A DNA stretch of 64,000 nucleotides from assembly GCF_014267175.1 (NCBI RefSeq), contig NZ_JACMTR010000002.1:4675501-4739500 (forward strand), read 5' to 3'. The translations under genes were made by a program, and so were the position numbers. Of this stretch, positions 1 to 8,543 are shown piece by piece (within the stretch, counting starts at the first letter, position 1; every line of letters begins with the position of its first letter). This DNA is from Pseudonocardia sp. C8 (GTDB taxonomy: Bacteria > Actinomycetota > Actinomycetes > Mycobacteriales > Pseudonocardiaceae). Below the pieces are notes generated by a model. That model had not been told where the DNA came from and made no database searches. It saw nothing but the letters and a program-made list of their open reading frames with translations.

Positions 1-258
1 CTGCGCGCCCAGGCTGACCAGGGTCTCGATGAGCACCGCGGTCTGCGTGGTCATGTGCAGCGAGCCGGCGATCCGGGCACCGGCGAGCGGCTTCGCCTCG
101 GCGTACTCCCGGCGCAGGTCGATCAGGCCCGGCATCTCGTTCTCGGCCAGCCGGATGTCCTTGCGGCCGTACTCCGCCTCGTTGATGTCGGCGATCGCGA
201 AGTCCAGGCCGTTCACGTTCTGCAGCTTCGGGTGGCCGGTGGTCTCGGATGCGGTCAT
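1..258 (-). CDS. ahcY: S-adenosylhomocysteine hydrolase, N-terminal part (runs off left edge)
   Basis: The 86 codons present are the N-terminus of adenosylhomocysteinase, the cytosolic NAD-dependent enzyme that reversibly splits S-adenosylhomocysteine into adenosine and homocysteine. The family signature [13 protein letters not shown] lies at residues 68-80, and the lead-in with DFAIADI and the AENEMPGL segment are also typical. The ATG overlaps the stop of a 41-codon ORF (ATGA), so translation is probably coupled to it. A GAGGAGG lies 12 nt upstream of the ATG. An SAH riboswitch sits about 140 nt upstream, which fits control by the substrate. The remainder, including the Rossmann domain, is outside the window. 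Confidence 0.95.
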   Translation of the reverse strand, partial: MTASETTGHPKLQNVNGLDFAIADINEAEYGRKDIRLAENEMPGLIDLRREYAEAKPLAGARIAGSLHMTTQTAVLIETLVSLGAQ

Positions 259-380
259 GGGGTGCGTGCGCCTCCTCGGGCGATCGGGTCGATCTCGTCC
301 GTACGGCCGGGACGACCGGCCGGGAACCTCGAACGGGAAGGGAGCCCCGGCGACGGGGAGGCGGCGCGTGCACGAATCAC
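255..380 (-). CDS. Small leader ORF between SAH riboswitch and ahcY
   Basis: A 41-codon reading frame starts at a GTG with a strong Shine-Dalgarno (GGGAGG, 6 nt spacing) about 20 nt after the 3' end of the predicted riboswitch. It ends in TGA overlapping the ahcY ATG. The product is rich in Arg, Pro and Gly and resembles no family I recognise. The frame stays open upstream of the GTG, so openness alone is weak evidence. The ribosome-binding site and the exact ATGA coupling are the positive evidence. It could be a leader peptide that carries the riboswitch effect on initiation to ahcY, or a chance frame. Confidence 0.4.
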   Translation of the reverse strand: MIRARAASPSPGLPSRSRFPAGRPGRTDEIDPIARGGARTP

Positions 381-399
381 GGCGACCTCCCTCCTCGTC

Positions 400-495
400 G
401 GAGACAGGCGCCCTTTCTCGTCCGTGCCGGGCCGGACCCCGAGCGTGGCGGCCGCCACCCCACGGGGTGCACGACCGCTGCAGCGCCTCTCGGTG
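400..495 (-). promoter_or_regulatory. SAH riboswitch upstream of ahcY
   Basis: On the minus strand, CCGAG (493-489) can pair with CTCGG (443-439) to form the closing helix. The 5' arm is followed by the characteristic GCGCTGCAGC run (486-477), an internal GC hairpin (about 472-446), and a downstream GGGCGCC (413-407) that can pair back to the GGCGC core as the pseudoknot. This matches the known SAH aptamer layout and lies directly upstream of the gene SAH riboswitches usually control. High SAH should raise ahcY expression. I matched it by eye and ran no covariance model. Confidence 0.75.
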
Positions 496-555
496 CCCGG
501 CTCTCTCGCGGGCTCCATCGTTCCCAGGCACCGCGGGGGTGTCAACCGGGCGTGA

Positions 556-1929
556 TCATCCCGGCAGGCGCTCGGCGAGCAGCGACCGGGCCGCCCCGTG
601 CCGACCGTGCGCGGCGAGCAGGCCCGCCGGGGCCAGCACCGACTCGCTGTCCACCCGGACCTCCACCTGCGCGAGCGCGGGCAGCAGCACCGGGTCGTGA
701 CGCACCGTCCCGGCGACCGCGGCGAGCCCGGCCGGGTCCCGCTGGCGGAACACCCCACCGGTCAGGACGACGAGACCGATCTCACCGTGCGCGTCCGGCG
801 GCGGGGCGGCACCGGGTTCGGTGGCGACCGCGCCGACCGGGACGCCCGCGTCGAGCCGGCCCGTGTACCGCAGGTGCCTGCGCAGCGCGACGACGGCGGC
901 GACCGCGGCCAGCCTGCGGTCCTCCGCCGCGGCACCCCGGTCGGCCGGCACCGCCGGCCCGGACCCCTCCAGCGCGGCGACCGCCGGGCCGAGCAGGTCG
1001 GCCTCGACCGGATCCATGATCCCCTCGGTCTGGCCCTCGACGAGGACGCCGCCCGCACCGTCCCGGACCCCGAGGTCACCCTCGACCGTCATGACGGCCG
1101 GCCCGCCCGACGGTGTGGCCAGGTGCACGTCCGTCGTCGCCGACCCGACGTCGACCACGACCACCCGGGAGCCGGTGAGCCGGGCCAGCGCCTCGGCCCC
1201 GGCGGCCACCGCGGCCGGCGTCCGGGTCGGGGCGAGCGCCGCGAACCGGCCCGGCCCTGGCCGCATGCCGAGCACCTGGCGGGCGTAGAGATCGGCGACG
1301 GCGTCGCGCACCGGGCCGGGCACGATCTCGCCGGGCCGCGGCACGAGGTCGGGGCACGTCGTCACCGCGCGCCCGCCTGCCCGGAGCAGGCCGAGCGCGT
1401 CGTCACGCAGGTCGTCGGCCACCGCCAGCAGGACCGGCCAGCGGCCCCGGATCCGGGCCAGCCGGCGCGCGTTGTGCAGCAGGACGCCCGGATCGTCACC
1501 GGCGGAGCCGCCGAGCAGCAGGACCGCGCCGGGCCGCTGCCCGGCCAGCTCGCGGGCACCGTCGCTCTCCAGCGGCCCGGCGTGCACGCCGACCACCCGG
1601 GCCCCGGCCGAGTGGCACACCCGGTGTCCCGCCTCGGTCGAGGTGAGCCGCTCCGCCCCGACGACGGCCAGCCGCAGCGGCCCGCCCGCCGAGGAGCAGG
1701 CCAGCACGTCCGGGGCGAGGCCGCCGGCCCGCCGGCCGACCGAGGCGACGGCCGCGGCGACCGCGGCGTCGATGCCCTCCAGCACGTCCGCGGTCGTGGG
1801 GTGCTCGGCGAAACCCTCCGGGGTGCCGTCCGGGCGGATCAGCACCGCCTTCGTCCAGGACGAGCCGACGTCCAGGCAGACCGCGGCGGAGTCCGGGGTT
1901 CCCGGGCCCGCGGAACGCGGATCGGTCAT
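556..1929 (-). CDS. GlmL/MutL-family ASKHA-fold protein
   Basis: This 457-aa protein looks like the GlmL family, named for a protein encoded between the glutamate mutase subunits of Clostridium and thought to help activate or repair the B12 mutase. Two sugar-kinase/Hsp70-type phosphate loops are visible: CLDVGSSWTKAVLI near residue 18 and VVDVGSATTDVHL near residue 251. A glycine-rich LVVLTGGVFRQ lies near residue 383. No mutase gene (glmE/glmS) lies beside it here; its neighbours are ahcY and a permease. The role may therefore be general B12-enzyme maintenance, or the partner may be elsewhere. The family call is good; the biochemical role is inferred. Confidence 0.8.
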   Translation of the reverse strand: MTDPRSAGPGTPDSAAVCLDVGSSWTKAVLIRPDGTPEGFAEHPTTADVLEGIDAAVAAAVASVGRRAGGLAPDVLACSSAGGPLRLAVVGAERLTSTEAGHRVCHSAGARVVGVHAGPLESDGARELAGQRPGAVLLLGGSAGDDPGVLLHNARRLARIRGRWPVLLAVADDLRDDALGLLRAGGRAVTTCPDLVPRPGEIVPGPVRDAVADLYARQVLGMRPGPGRFAALAPTRTPAAVAAGAEALARLTGSRVVVVDVGSATTDVHLATPSGGPAVMTVEGDLGVRDGAGGVLVEGQTEGIMDPVEADLLGPAVAALEGSGPAVPADRGAAAEDRRLAAVAAVVALRRHLRYTGRLDAGVPVGAVATEPGAAPPPDAHGEIGLVVLTGGVFRQRDPAGLAAVAGTVRHDPVLLPALAQVEVRVDSESVLAPAGLLAAHGRHGAARSLLAERLPG

Positions 1930-2044
1930 GGACGGCGAGCCTAGTGCGCCGTGGACCCGATCGGGACGGGCTCGCGCCGCGGACGACGACGGCGGCGCCC
2001 CGGAGTCCGGGACGCCGCCGCCGTCGTCGTGGGTCGTGGGTCGG

Positions 2045-3538
2045 TCAGGCCTTGTCGCCGGTCAGCACCCGGCTGTGCCGGCGGCCGTAGAGGAAGTAGA
2101 CGGCCGTGCCGATGATCATCCAGAGGATGAACCGCAGCCAGGTGGAGCCCGGCAGGAACAGCGCCACCGCGAAGCACAGGATCGCCGAGAGGATCGGCAG
2201 GACCGGCATCAGCGGCACCCGGAACGTGCGGTGCAGGTCGGGCCGGGTCCGCCGGAGCACGATGACGCCGATCGACACCAGCACGAACGCGGCCAGGGTG
2301 CCGATGTTGACGAGGTTGGCGAGCTCGGTCAGCTCCAGGAAGCCGCTGAGGGCCGCGGCCACCACACCGGTGATGATCGTCAGCCGGTACGGGGTGCGGA
2401 ACGTCGGGTGCACCTTGCCCAGCGCCGGCGGCAGCAGGTGGTCGCGGCTCATCGCGAACGCCACCCGGGTCTGGCCGAGCATCAGCGTCATGATCACGAC
2501 GGTGAGCCCGATCAGGATGCCGAGCGAGATGATGAACTCCGCCGCCGGTACGCCGGTCGCCGCCATCGCGGCCGCCGCGGGCGCCTCCACGCCGAGCTGG
2601 TCGTACGGCAGGATCCCGGTGTAGATCAGCGACACGATGATGTAGAGCACGGTCGCGATCGCCAGCGAGGCGATGATCCCGATCGGCATCGTCCGCTGCG
2701 GGTTCTTCACCTCCTCGGACAGCGTCGCGACGATGTCGAAGCCCAGGTAGGCGAAGAACACGATCGCCGCACCGGTGAACACGCCGGTCAGGCCGAAGCC
2801 GGTGTCGATGCCGAAGATCTGCAGCAGCAGCGGCTGCCCGCCGACGGCCTCGGAGTAGTCGGCCGGCTGCGACGGCGGGATGAACGGCGTCCAGTTCGCG
2901 CCGGACACGTAGAAGGCGCCGATGAGGATGATGCCGGCGACGATCAGCAGCTTGAGCGTGGTGATCGTGGCGTTCACCCACGCCGACAGCTTGATCCCGA
3001 TGATCAGCACGACCATCATCGCCAGCGCGACGAACACCGCGGGCAGGTCGATCACCCCGCCGCTGCCGGGGCCGCCCGAGATGGCCTCGGGCACCTCGAG
3101 CCCCAGTCCGCCCAGGACGCTGTCGAAGTACCCGCTCCAGCCCTTGGCGACCGTGGCCGCGCCGAGCGTGAACTCCAGGATCAGGTCCCAGCCGATCATC
3201 CAGGCGATGAACTCGCCCATCGAGGCGTAGGAGAACGTGTACGCGCTGCCCGCGACCGGCACCGTCGAGGCGAACTCCGCGTAGCAGAGCGCCGCGAGGG
3301 CACACACGATGCCGCTGACCAGGAAGGACAGTGAGACAGCCGGGCCCGAGTACAGGGCCGCCGCCTCACCCGCGAGGACGAAGACACCGGTGCCGATCAG
3401 CACGCCGATGCCCATGACCGTGAGCTGTACCGGTCCGAGGGCCTTCTTGAGCTGGAACTCCGGTTCTTCGGTGTCCAGGATTGCTTGCTCCACCGTCTTG
3501 GTGCGGAACATGCCGCCACCACGGTTCGTGACCGTCAT
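2045..3538 (-). CDS. APC-family amino acid permease
   Basis: This is an integral membrane transporter of the amino acid-polyamine-organocation superfamily, closest in look to the cationic amino acid (CAT/YfnA) branch. The N-terminus MFRTKTVEQAI...LGPVQLTVMGIGVLIGTGVF is the hallmark, with the unwound helix-1 motif GIGVLIGTGVF. About 12-13 hydrophobic segments follow, including the YAEFASTVPVAGSAYTFSY region. I start it at the ATG giving MTVTNRGGG. The ATG nine codons later (3511) is equally plausible, and a longer frame opens at 3580. The substrate cannot be read from sequence. It stands alone, flanked by an ASKHA protein and a repeat cluster. Confidence 0.88.
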   Translation of the reverse strand: MTVTNRGGGMFRTKTVEQAILDTEEPEFQLKKALGPVQLTVMGIGVLIGTGVFVLAGEAAALYSGPAVSLSFLVSGIVCALAALCYAEFASTVPVAGSAYTFSYASMGEFIAWMIGWDLILEFTLGAATVAKGWSGYFDSVLGGLGLEVPEAISGGPGSGGVIDLPAVFVALAMMVVLIIGIKLSAWVNATITTLKLLIVAGIILIGAFYVSGANWTPFIPPSQPADYSEAVGGQPLLLQIFGIDTGFGLTGVFTGAAIVFFAYLGFDIVATLSEEVKNPQRTMPIGIIASLAIATVLYIIVSLIYTGILPYDQLGVEAPAAAAMAATGVPAAEFIISLGILIGLTVVIMTLMLGQTRVAFAMSRDHLLPPALGKVHPTFRTPYRLTIITGVVAAALSGFLELTELANLVNIGTLAAFVLVSIGVIVLRRTRPDLHRTFRVPLMPVLPILSAILCFAVALFLPGSTWLRFILWMIIGTAVYFLYGRRHSRVLTGDKA

Positions 3539-3682
3539 GGGCGGTGAAGCTACGGCCGCGGTGCGGGCTTCGTCACGCACACGGGGGAAGATTTAGGGTC
3601 ACGATAAGGTTGCGCATCCGGGCGGGCCGTGCTCGACGACGGCGGGTTGCCGGAGCCCGGCAGCGGACGTGTTCCCGGCCGT

Positions 3683-3890
3683 GGTCGATCTGTACGGCTG
3701 CGCCCGTGAGGGGGCGGGAACGCGCTACTCGACGGGCGCCGCGCGGTCGATCAGCACGACACCGCCCTGGCGCGGGCAGGAAAGGGCTACTCGACGGGCA
3801 TCGCCCCGTCGATCAACACTCTCGCGCCCCGCCAAGGAGAGAAACGCGCCCCTCGAACCGGGCAGTCGATCCGGCACCCGGCGCGGTCCG
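3683..3890. repeat. Cluster of about three 62-bp intergenic repeats (same family as at 24.2 kb)
   Basis: GTCGATC recurs at 3683, 3746, 3808 and 3865 (spacings 63, 62 and 57 bp). Each is followed by a GCCC...GGGC mini-stem region, a GGAACGCGC or GAAACGCGC block and a CTCGACGGGC or CTCGAACCGGGC block. The block order, and the 62-63 bp spacing of the first units, match the nine-unit array at 24.2 kb. The cluster lies in the gap between the divergently placed permease promoter and the 3' end of manA. No coding frame runs through it, because the period is not a multiple of three. Confidence 0.75.
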
Positions 3891-3898
3891 GACCGGCC

Positions 3899-5113
3899 TC
3901 AGAGCGCGTCGCCGGCCAGGAACACCGTGGCGCCCGCGTCGCCGGTGGTCAGCACCGCGCCGGTGTCGGTGGCGGCCAGGAACACCGCCGCGCCGCGCGG
4001 CAGCTCCACCGTGCTGCCGTGCACCTCCACCGCGGCCTCGCCCGCCGTGCACAGCATGATCCGGGCACCGGTGCCGGGCACGTCGAGCTTGTCCCGGCCG
4101 GTGGTGTCGGCCCGGCGCAGCAGGAACTCCTCGACGGGCACCTCGTAGCGCTGCCAGCCGTCGGTGCCCGGGTCGGGGGACGGCCGCCGGACCGGGGGCG
4201 GCGGCGCGGCGAAGTCGAGCACCCGCAGCAGCTCCGGGACGTCGACGTGCTTGGGGGTCAGGCCGCCACGCAGCACGTTGTCCGAGTTCGCCATCAGCTC
4301 GATGCCGGCCCCGGTCAGGTACGCGTGCAGGTTCCCGGCCGGCAGGTACAGCCCCTCCCCGGGCTTCAGGGTGATCCGGTTGAGCAGCAGCGCGGCGAGC
4401 ACGCCGGCGTCGTTCGGGTAGCGCTCGGAGAGGTCGAGGACCATCTTCGCCTCGCCCTCCCACGCACCGGGGTCGCCCGCCAGCAGGCGGACCGCTCCCT
4501 CCTGCAGGGCCGGGACGAGGCTGTCGAGCATCGACTGGGGCAGCGTGATCCAGGTGGTGAACAGCGCGCGCAGGCCGTCCGGGCCGGGCTGGCCGGCGAG
4601 CAGGTCGACGTGCGGCGCCAGCTGCGGCACGTCCAGCGCGCGGAGCAGCGCGACGGTGCGGTTGGGCTCGCGGAACCCGACGAGCGCGACGAAGTCGGTG
4701 AGCGCGCAGAGCAGCTCCGGCTTGTGGTTGGCGTCGCGGTAGTTGCGGTCCGGTGCGTCGACGGCGATCCCGGCGGCGTTCTCCCGGGCCCAGCCCTCAC
4801 GGGCTTGCTCCAGGCTCGGGTGTGCCTGCAGCGACAGCGGCTCCTCGGCGGCGAGGACCTTGAGCAGGAACGGGAGCCTGCCCTCCCAGCGGTCCCGCCC
4901 GGGCCCCAGCGCGGCCGCCGGGTCGTCGGCGATGAGCTCGCACAGCGGGCGCGGCGCGCCGCGGCCCTGGACGGTCGACGGTGCCGCCGGGTGCGCGCCC
5001 AGCCACAGCTCGGCCTGCGGGTGCGGGGACGGCACCGGTTCGCCGAGGAGGTCGGCGATCACGGTCCGCGACCCCCAGGCGTAGGTCCGGATCGGGTTCT
5101 CCAGCAGTTCCAC
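3899..5113 (-). CDS. manA: Mannose-6-phosphate isomerase, class I
   Basis: A 404-aa zinc enzyme that interconverts fructose-6-phosphate and mannose-6-phosphate, feeding GDP-mannose for lipomannan, mannosides and glycoproteins. Visible signatures are the N-terminal NPIRTYAWGS, the zinc-site motifs SLQAHPS and NHKPELL, and the YLPAGNLHAYL segment near the C-terminal third. The GTG giving VELLENPIRTYAWGS is chosen because the family begins just ahead of this motif. It is last in a run manB, trm112, SIS gene, manA, the order of the mycobacterial Rv3257c-Rv3255c segment, and works with ManB and ManC encoded here. Confidence 0.95.
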   Translation of the reverse strand: MELLENPIRTYAWGSRTVIADLLGEPVPSPHPQAELWLGAHPAAPSTVQGRGAPRPLCELIADDPAAALGPGRDRWEGRLPFLLKVLAAEEPLSLQAHPSLEQAREGWARENAAGIAVDAPDRNYRDANHKPELLCALTDFVALVGFREPNRTVALLRALDVPQLAPHVDLLAGQPGPDGLRALFTTWITLPQSMLDSLVPALQEGAVRLLAGDPGAWEGEAKMVLDLSERYPNDAGVLAALLLNRITLKPGEGLYLPAGNLHAYLTGAGIELMANSDNVLRGGLTPKHVDVPELLRVLDFAAPPPPVRRPSPDPGTDGWQRYEVPVEEFLLRRADTTGRDKLDVPGTGARIMLCTAGEAAVEVHGSTVELPRGAAVFLAATDTGAVLTTGDAGATVFLAGDAL

Positions 5114-5142
5114 GGGTCTCCCGGGGTCAGTGCACTCAGGTG

Positions 5143-6240
5143 TCAGGTGGCGAGCGTGGCGCGGGTGGCCAGGCCCAGGTAGACGGCGGCGATGTCGGCC
5201 CGTACCGCGAGCACGCCGGCGCGGCGCAGCACGGCGTCCGGGGTGCCGCGGGGCACCTCCTCCACGGGGTGGGCCACGTCGGCGGTCGGCCATTCACGGC
5301 CGAGGACGCGCCGGCTGACCAGCTGCGGGTCCTCCTCGCCGGTGCCGAGCAGCACCAGCCGGGGCGGTGGGGCCGCGTCACCCGGGGCCGGGTCGTCGAA
5401 CGGGTCGTGGAAGACGTCCCGCTCGCGGTCCGCCACGTCGACGGCCACGCGCAGCCCGGCGAGCGTGCCGGCCTGGCCGAGGATCTCGGCGTGCGCGACG
5501 ACGCCCGCGTGCGTGGCCAGCGCGGCCGCACCGTGCCGGGCGACGGCGGCGGCCGCCGCGTCGACCCCCCACAGCAGCGGGGTCCGCTCGGCCAGCCGCA
5601 GCGCGAGCGACTTGGCGGGGTTCACGAACGGCTCGTGGCCGGGCTGGCTGCGCTCGGCCTCGGCGTCGAGGGCCTCGGCCAGCGCGTCGAGGTCGGGGGC
5701 CGGTGAGATCAGCTCGAGCTCGGCGACGGTGACGAGCGCGACGGCGAGTGCCTGGGCGAAGCCGAGACCGCCGGGGAGCGGGATCCGCGGCTCCACCAGC
5801 CGGGCGCGGCCGGCTCCGGCCTGGGCGACCGGGCCGGTGTCCGGGGTGGACAGGATCACCTCGGCGCCGCGGCGGACCGCGACCGCCACCGAGTCGGCCA
5901 GCTCCGGGTCCACCGGATCGCCGGTGTGCGCGACGACGACGTCCAGCGGACCGATCCAGCCGGGCACCCGGTCGGCGTGCACGACCGGGACCGGGCAGCG
6001 GTCGCCCAGCAGCGCGGTCACCAGGTCGGCGACGGCGCCCGACACCCCCGGCCGGCGCAGGAACACCAGTGCCCGCGGCCGGTGCCCGCGCAGGCGCTCC
6101 AGCCCCGCCTCCGCGCAGGCTTGCACGGCGGACCGGACCTGGGCGCCCGCGGTCGCGGCGGCCCGCAGGACACCGGTGGTGTCCCGGGCGGCCAGCTGGC
6201 CCGGATCGGCCAGCAGGGTGTCGTCGAGCACGCCGTTCAC
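5143..6240 (-). CDS. SIS-domain protein (Rv3256c/TobH-like)
   Basis: This 365-aa protein has the two-lobe layout of sugar isomerase (SIS) domain proteins and corresponds by position and character to mycobacterial Rv3256c, always found between trm112/manB and manA. The N-terminal half holds the conserved DDTLLADPGQLAARDTTG start and a Rossmann-like VVVAHTGDPVDPELA segment. The C-terminal half has a bifunctional phosphoglucose/phosphomannose isomerase-like look (GHEPFVNPAKSLA, LLWGVD). Its GTG overlaps the Trm112 stop (GTGA), so the two are probably co-translated. The catalytic role is unknown. A sugar-phosphate isomerase or a regulator of mannose metabolism would both fit. Confidence 0.8.
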   Translation of the reverse strand: MNGVLDDTLLADPGQLAARDTTGVLRAAATAGAQVRSAVQACAEAGLERLRGHRPRALVFLRRPGVSGAVADLVTALLGDRCPVPVVHADRVPGWIGPLDVVVAHTGDPVDPELADSVAVAVRRGAEVILSTPDTGPVAQAGAGRARLVEPRIPLPGGLGFAQALAVALVTVAELELISPAPDLDALAEALDAEAERSQPGHEPFVNPAKSLALRLAERTPLLWGVDAAAAAVARHGAAALATHAGVVAHAEILGQAGTLAGLRVAVDVADRERDVFHDPFDDPAPGDAAPPPRLVLLGTGEEDPQLVSRRVLGREWPTADVAHPVEEVPRGTPDAVLRRAGVLAVRADIAAVYLGLATRATLAT

Positions 6241-6431
6241 CCGTCGTCCCTCGCCGGCCCGGTACCCGGGAGGGCCTCGTCCAGCAACAGGACCGGGATC
6301 CCGCCGGTGACCGGGTAGGAGCGTCCGCAGTCGGTGCAGGTGAGCGTGCCGTCCCCGGGCGTCAGGGGCGCGTGCGCGTCGCACGGGCAGGCCAGGATCT
6401 CCAGCAGCTGCGGGTCGAGCTGTACGGACAC
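6237..6431 (-). CDS. Trm112-family zinc-ribbon protein
   Basis: A 64-aa protein starting at GTG behind a GAGGAG ribosome-binding site. It carries the family signature LLEILACP and two cysteine pairs (C15/C17 and C32/C35), then the VTGGIPVLL tail. Eukaryotic Trm112 activates methyltransferases; the bacterial relatives are small zinc-ribbon partners of unknown target. Its stop overlaps the GTG of the SIS gene. Its conserved place between manB and manA suggests a role linked to mannose metabolism or to a methyltransferase elsewhere. Confidence 0.88.
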   Translation of the reverse strand: MSVQLDPQLLEILACPCDAHAPLTPGDGTLTCTDCGRSYPVTGGIPVLLLDEALPGTGPARDDG

Positions 6432-6544
6432 GGTTCTCCTCGTCGTCTGGTCTCGGACGTCGATGCTGCCACCACGCCCCGTCACCGCGCGGCATCCGAC
6501 CGGGTGCCGGCGATACCCGCCCCGGTCACCGGGGGTACCCACGG

Positions 6545-7954
6545 TCAGGATCGGACGACCGCGAGCACCTCGTCGACCAGCGCGCGGACCGCCGCGTCGT
6601 CGGCCGCCTCCACGTTGAGCCGCAGCAGCGGCTCGGTGTTCGACGCCCGCAGGTTGAACCACGAACCGTCCGCCAGCGTGACGGTGAGGCCGTCGAGCCG
6701 GTCCAGCTCGACCCCGTCCCGGGAGCCGAAGACCTCCTCGATCTCGGCGACCGTCGCGGCCTGGTCGGTGACCGTGGAGTTGATCTCACCGGAGGCGGCG
6801 TAACGGTCGTAGCCCGCCATCAGCCCCGACAGGGGGCCGCGACCGGCCGCCCGGTGCTCGCCCAGCGCCGCCAGCAGGTGCAGCGCGGCGAGCATCCCGG
6901 AGTCGGCCTTCCAGAAGTCCCGGAAGTAGTAGTGCGCCGAGTGCTCGCCGCCGAACACCGCGCCGGTCTCGGCCATCGTCTGCTTGATGAACGAGTGCCC
7001 GACCCGGGTGCGGACCGGCCGGCCGCCGTGCTCGGCGACCAGCTCGGGGACCGCCCGGGAGGTGATCAGGTTGTGGATCACGGCGACGTCGGTCTCGCCG
7101 GCCGCGCTGGCGCGGTCCAGCTCGCGCGCGGCGACCAGGCCGGTGATCGCGCTGGGGCTGACCGCCTCGCCGCGCTCGTCCACGGCGAAGCACCGGTCGG
7201 CGTCGCCGTCGAAGGCCAGGCCCAGGTCGGCGCCCTCCATGACGACGGCCTTCTGCAGGTCCACCAGGTTCGCCGGGTCGAGCGGGTTCGCCTCGTGGTT
7301 CGGGAAGGTGCCGTCGAGCTCGAAGTAGAGCGGCACGAGGCGCACGTTCAGGCCGTCGAACACGGTCGGGACGGTGTGCCCGCCCATGCCGTTGCCGGCG
7401 TCGACGACGACGGTCAGCTCCGGGCCGCCGTCCAGCGACGACAGGTCGACCAGCGAGCGCAGGTGCCGCGCGTAGGCGGTGAGCAGGTCCTCGGTGCGGA
7501 CCGTCCCGGTCGCGGCGCCGGCCGGGACGCCCTCGGCGAGGAACCGGGCGGCCTCGTCGCGGATGGTGGCGAGCCCGCTGTCCTGGCCGATCGGGACGGC
7601 ACCGGCCCGGCAGAGCTTGATGCCGTTGTAGCGGGCCGGGTTGTGGCTGGCGGTGAACATCGCGCCCGGCAGGTCCTGCGACCCGGAGCCGAAGTAGAGC
7701 ATGTCGGTGCTGGCCAGGCCGATGTCGACGACGTCGAGCCCCTGCCCGGTGACGCCGTCGGCGAAGGCAGCTGCCAGGGCGGGTGAGCTGTCGCGCATGT
7801 CGCGTCCGACGATCACCGCCGCCGGGGCCGGGCGGTCGGCCGCGACCAGCCGTGCGGTCGCCGCGCCGAGCGCGCGCGCCGTCGGTTCGTCCAGCTGGTC
7901 GCCGACGACACCGCGGATGTCGTAGGCCTTCACGATCGCCGAGAGGTCGGGCAC
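6545..7954 (-). CDS. manB: Phosphomannomutase/phosphoglucomutase
   Basis: A 469-aa alpha-D-phosphohexomutase that converts mannose-6-phosphate to mannose-1-phosphate, the step after ManA and before ManC. The catalytic phosphoserine loop TASHNP is at residues 101-106 and the magnesium loop DGDADR at 249-254. The sugar-binding GEHSAH and the phosphate-binding end SNTEPLLRLNVE are also present. It starts at GTG (VPDLSAIVKAYDIRG). It leads the manB-trm112-SIS-manA run; the 113-bp gap to trm112 could hold a second promoter. A second, longer mutase (59049-60689) also lies in the window. Confidence 0.95.
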   Translation of the reverse strand: MPDLSAIVKAYDIRGVVGDQLDEPTARALGAATARLVAADRPAPAAVIVGRDMRDSSPALAAAFADGVTGQGLDVVDIGLASTDMLYFGSGSQDLPGAMFTASHNPARYNGIKLCRAGAVPIGQDSGLATIRDEAARFLAEGVPAGAATGTVRTEDLLTAYARHLRSLVDLSSLDGGPELTVVVDAGNGMGGHTVPTVFDGLNVRLVPLYFELDGTFPNHEANPLDPANLVDLQKAVVMEGADLGLAFDGDADRCFAVDERGEAVSPSAITGLVAARELDRASAAGETDVAVIHNLITSRAVPELVAEHGGRPVRTRVGHSFIKQTMAETGAVFGGEHSAHYYFRDFWKADSGMLAALHLLAALGEHRAAGRGPLSGLMAGYDRYAASGEINSTVTDQAATVAEIEEVFGSRDGVELDRLDGLTVTLADGSWFNLRASNTEPLLRLNVEAADDAAVRALVDEVLAVVRS

Positions 7955-8056
7955 GGCGTCTGACCCTAGCGCAGCGGGTTCACCCGTCCGCGCAGGTCCC
8001 GGGGCCGTGACGGTCCGGCACGACCCGTCACGGAGCGTTCAGCCGTGCCAGGCCGG

Positions 8057-8419
8057 TCAGTCGTCGTCACCGGGGGCCGGCAGGACCCGCAGGTGCCCGC
8101 GCCGTCCGGTGCCGCCGGGCCGGGCCACCACCTCGACCGGCCGGTCCACCCGGCCCGCCTCGCGGACGGCGTCGGCGAGCGCGGTCAGGTCCTCGCCGCT
8201 GTGCTGGGGCGGGGCGAACTCGCCCTCGAACCGGACGACCTCCCAGCCGCGGGGCGCGGTGAGGTTGTGCGCGTGCGCGGTGCACAGGTCGTAGGAGTGC
8301 GGTTCGGGCTGCGTGGCCAGCGGGCCGACGACCGCGGTGGAGTCGGCGTAGACGTAGGTGAGCGTGGCGACGGCGAGCTCGGTGCAGCCCGTCCGTGAAC
8401 ATCTCCGCACACTCAACAC
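8057..8419 (-). CDS. DUF3499 family protein (Rv3258c-like)
   Basis: A 120-aa actinobacterial protein with the family N-terminus CSRTGC (C7, C12), the TYVYADSTAVVGPL segment and LCTAHAHNLTAPRGWEVVR. The paired cysteines and a later CTAHA look like a small zinc-binding fold. Function is unknown. It keeps the mycobacterial position between manB and the divergent metallopeptidase-like gene next to whiB2. It starts at GTG; a second GTG nine bases on is possible. Confidence 0.85.
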   Translation of the reverse strand: MLSVRRCSRTGCTELAVATLTYVYADSTAVVGPLATQPEPHSYDLCTAHAHNLTAPRGWEVVRFEGEFAPPQHSGEDLTALADAVREAGRVDRPVEVVARPGGTGRRGHLRVLPAPGDDD

Positions 8420-8543
8420 ACCGGGGACGATAGCCCGTACCCGTCCGTCCTCCGTACTGCGACGCGCACCCGTGGTGGAGCCGTCGTCCGGCCGGGGCCC
8501 GTCGCGGCTCGGCTCACCGGGGCATCCGGCCTAGAATGCCCGG

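Noticed and set aside
249..1944. Several long plus-strand frames opposite the GlmL gene
   Set aside because: Arg/Pro-rich products typical of antisense frames in high-GC DNA, with no ribosome-binding sites. The minus-strand gene has clear motifs.
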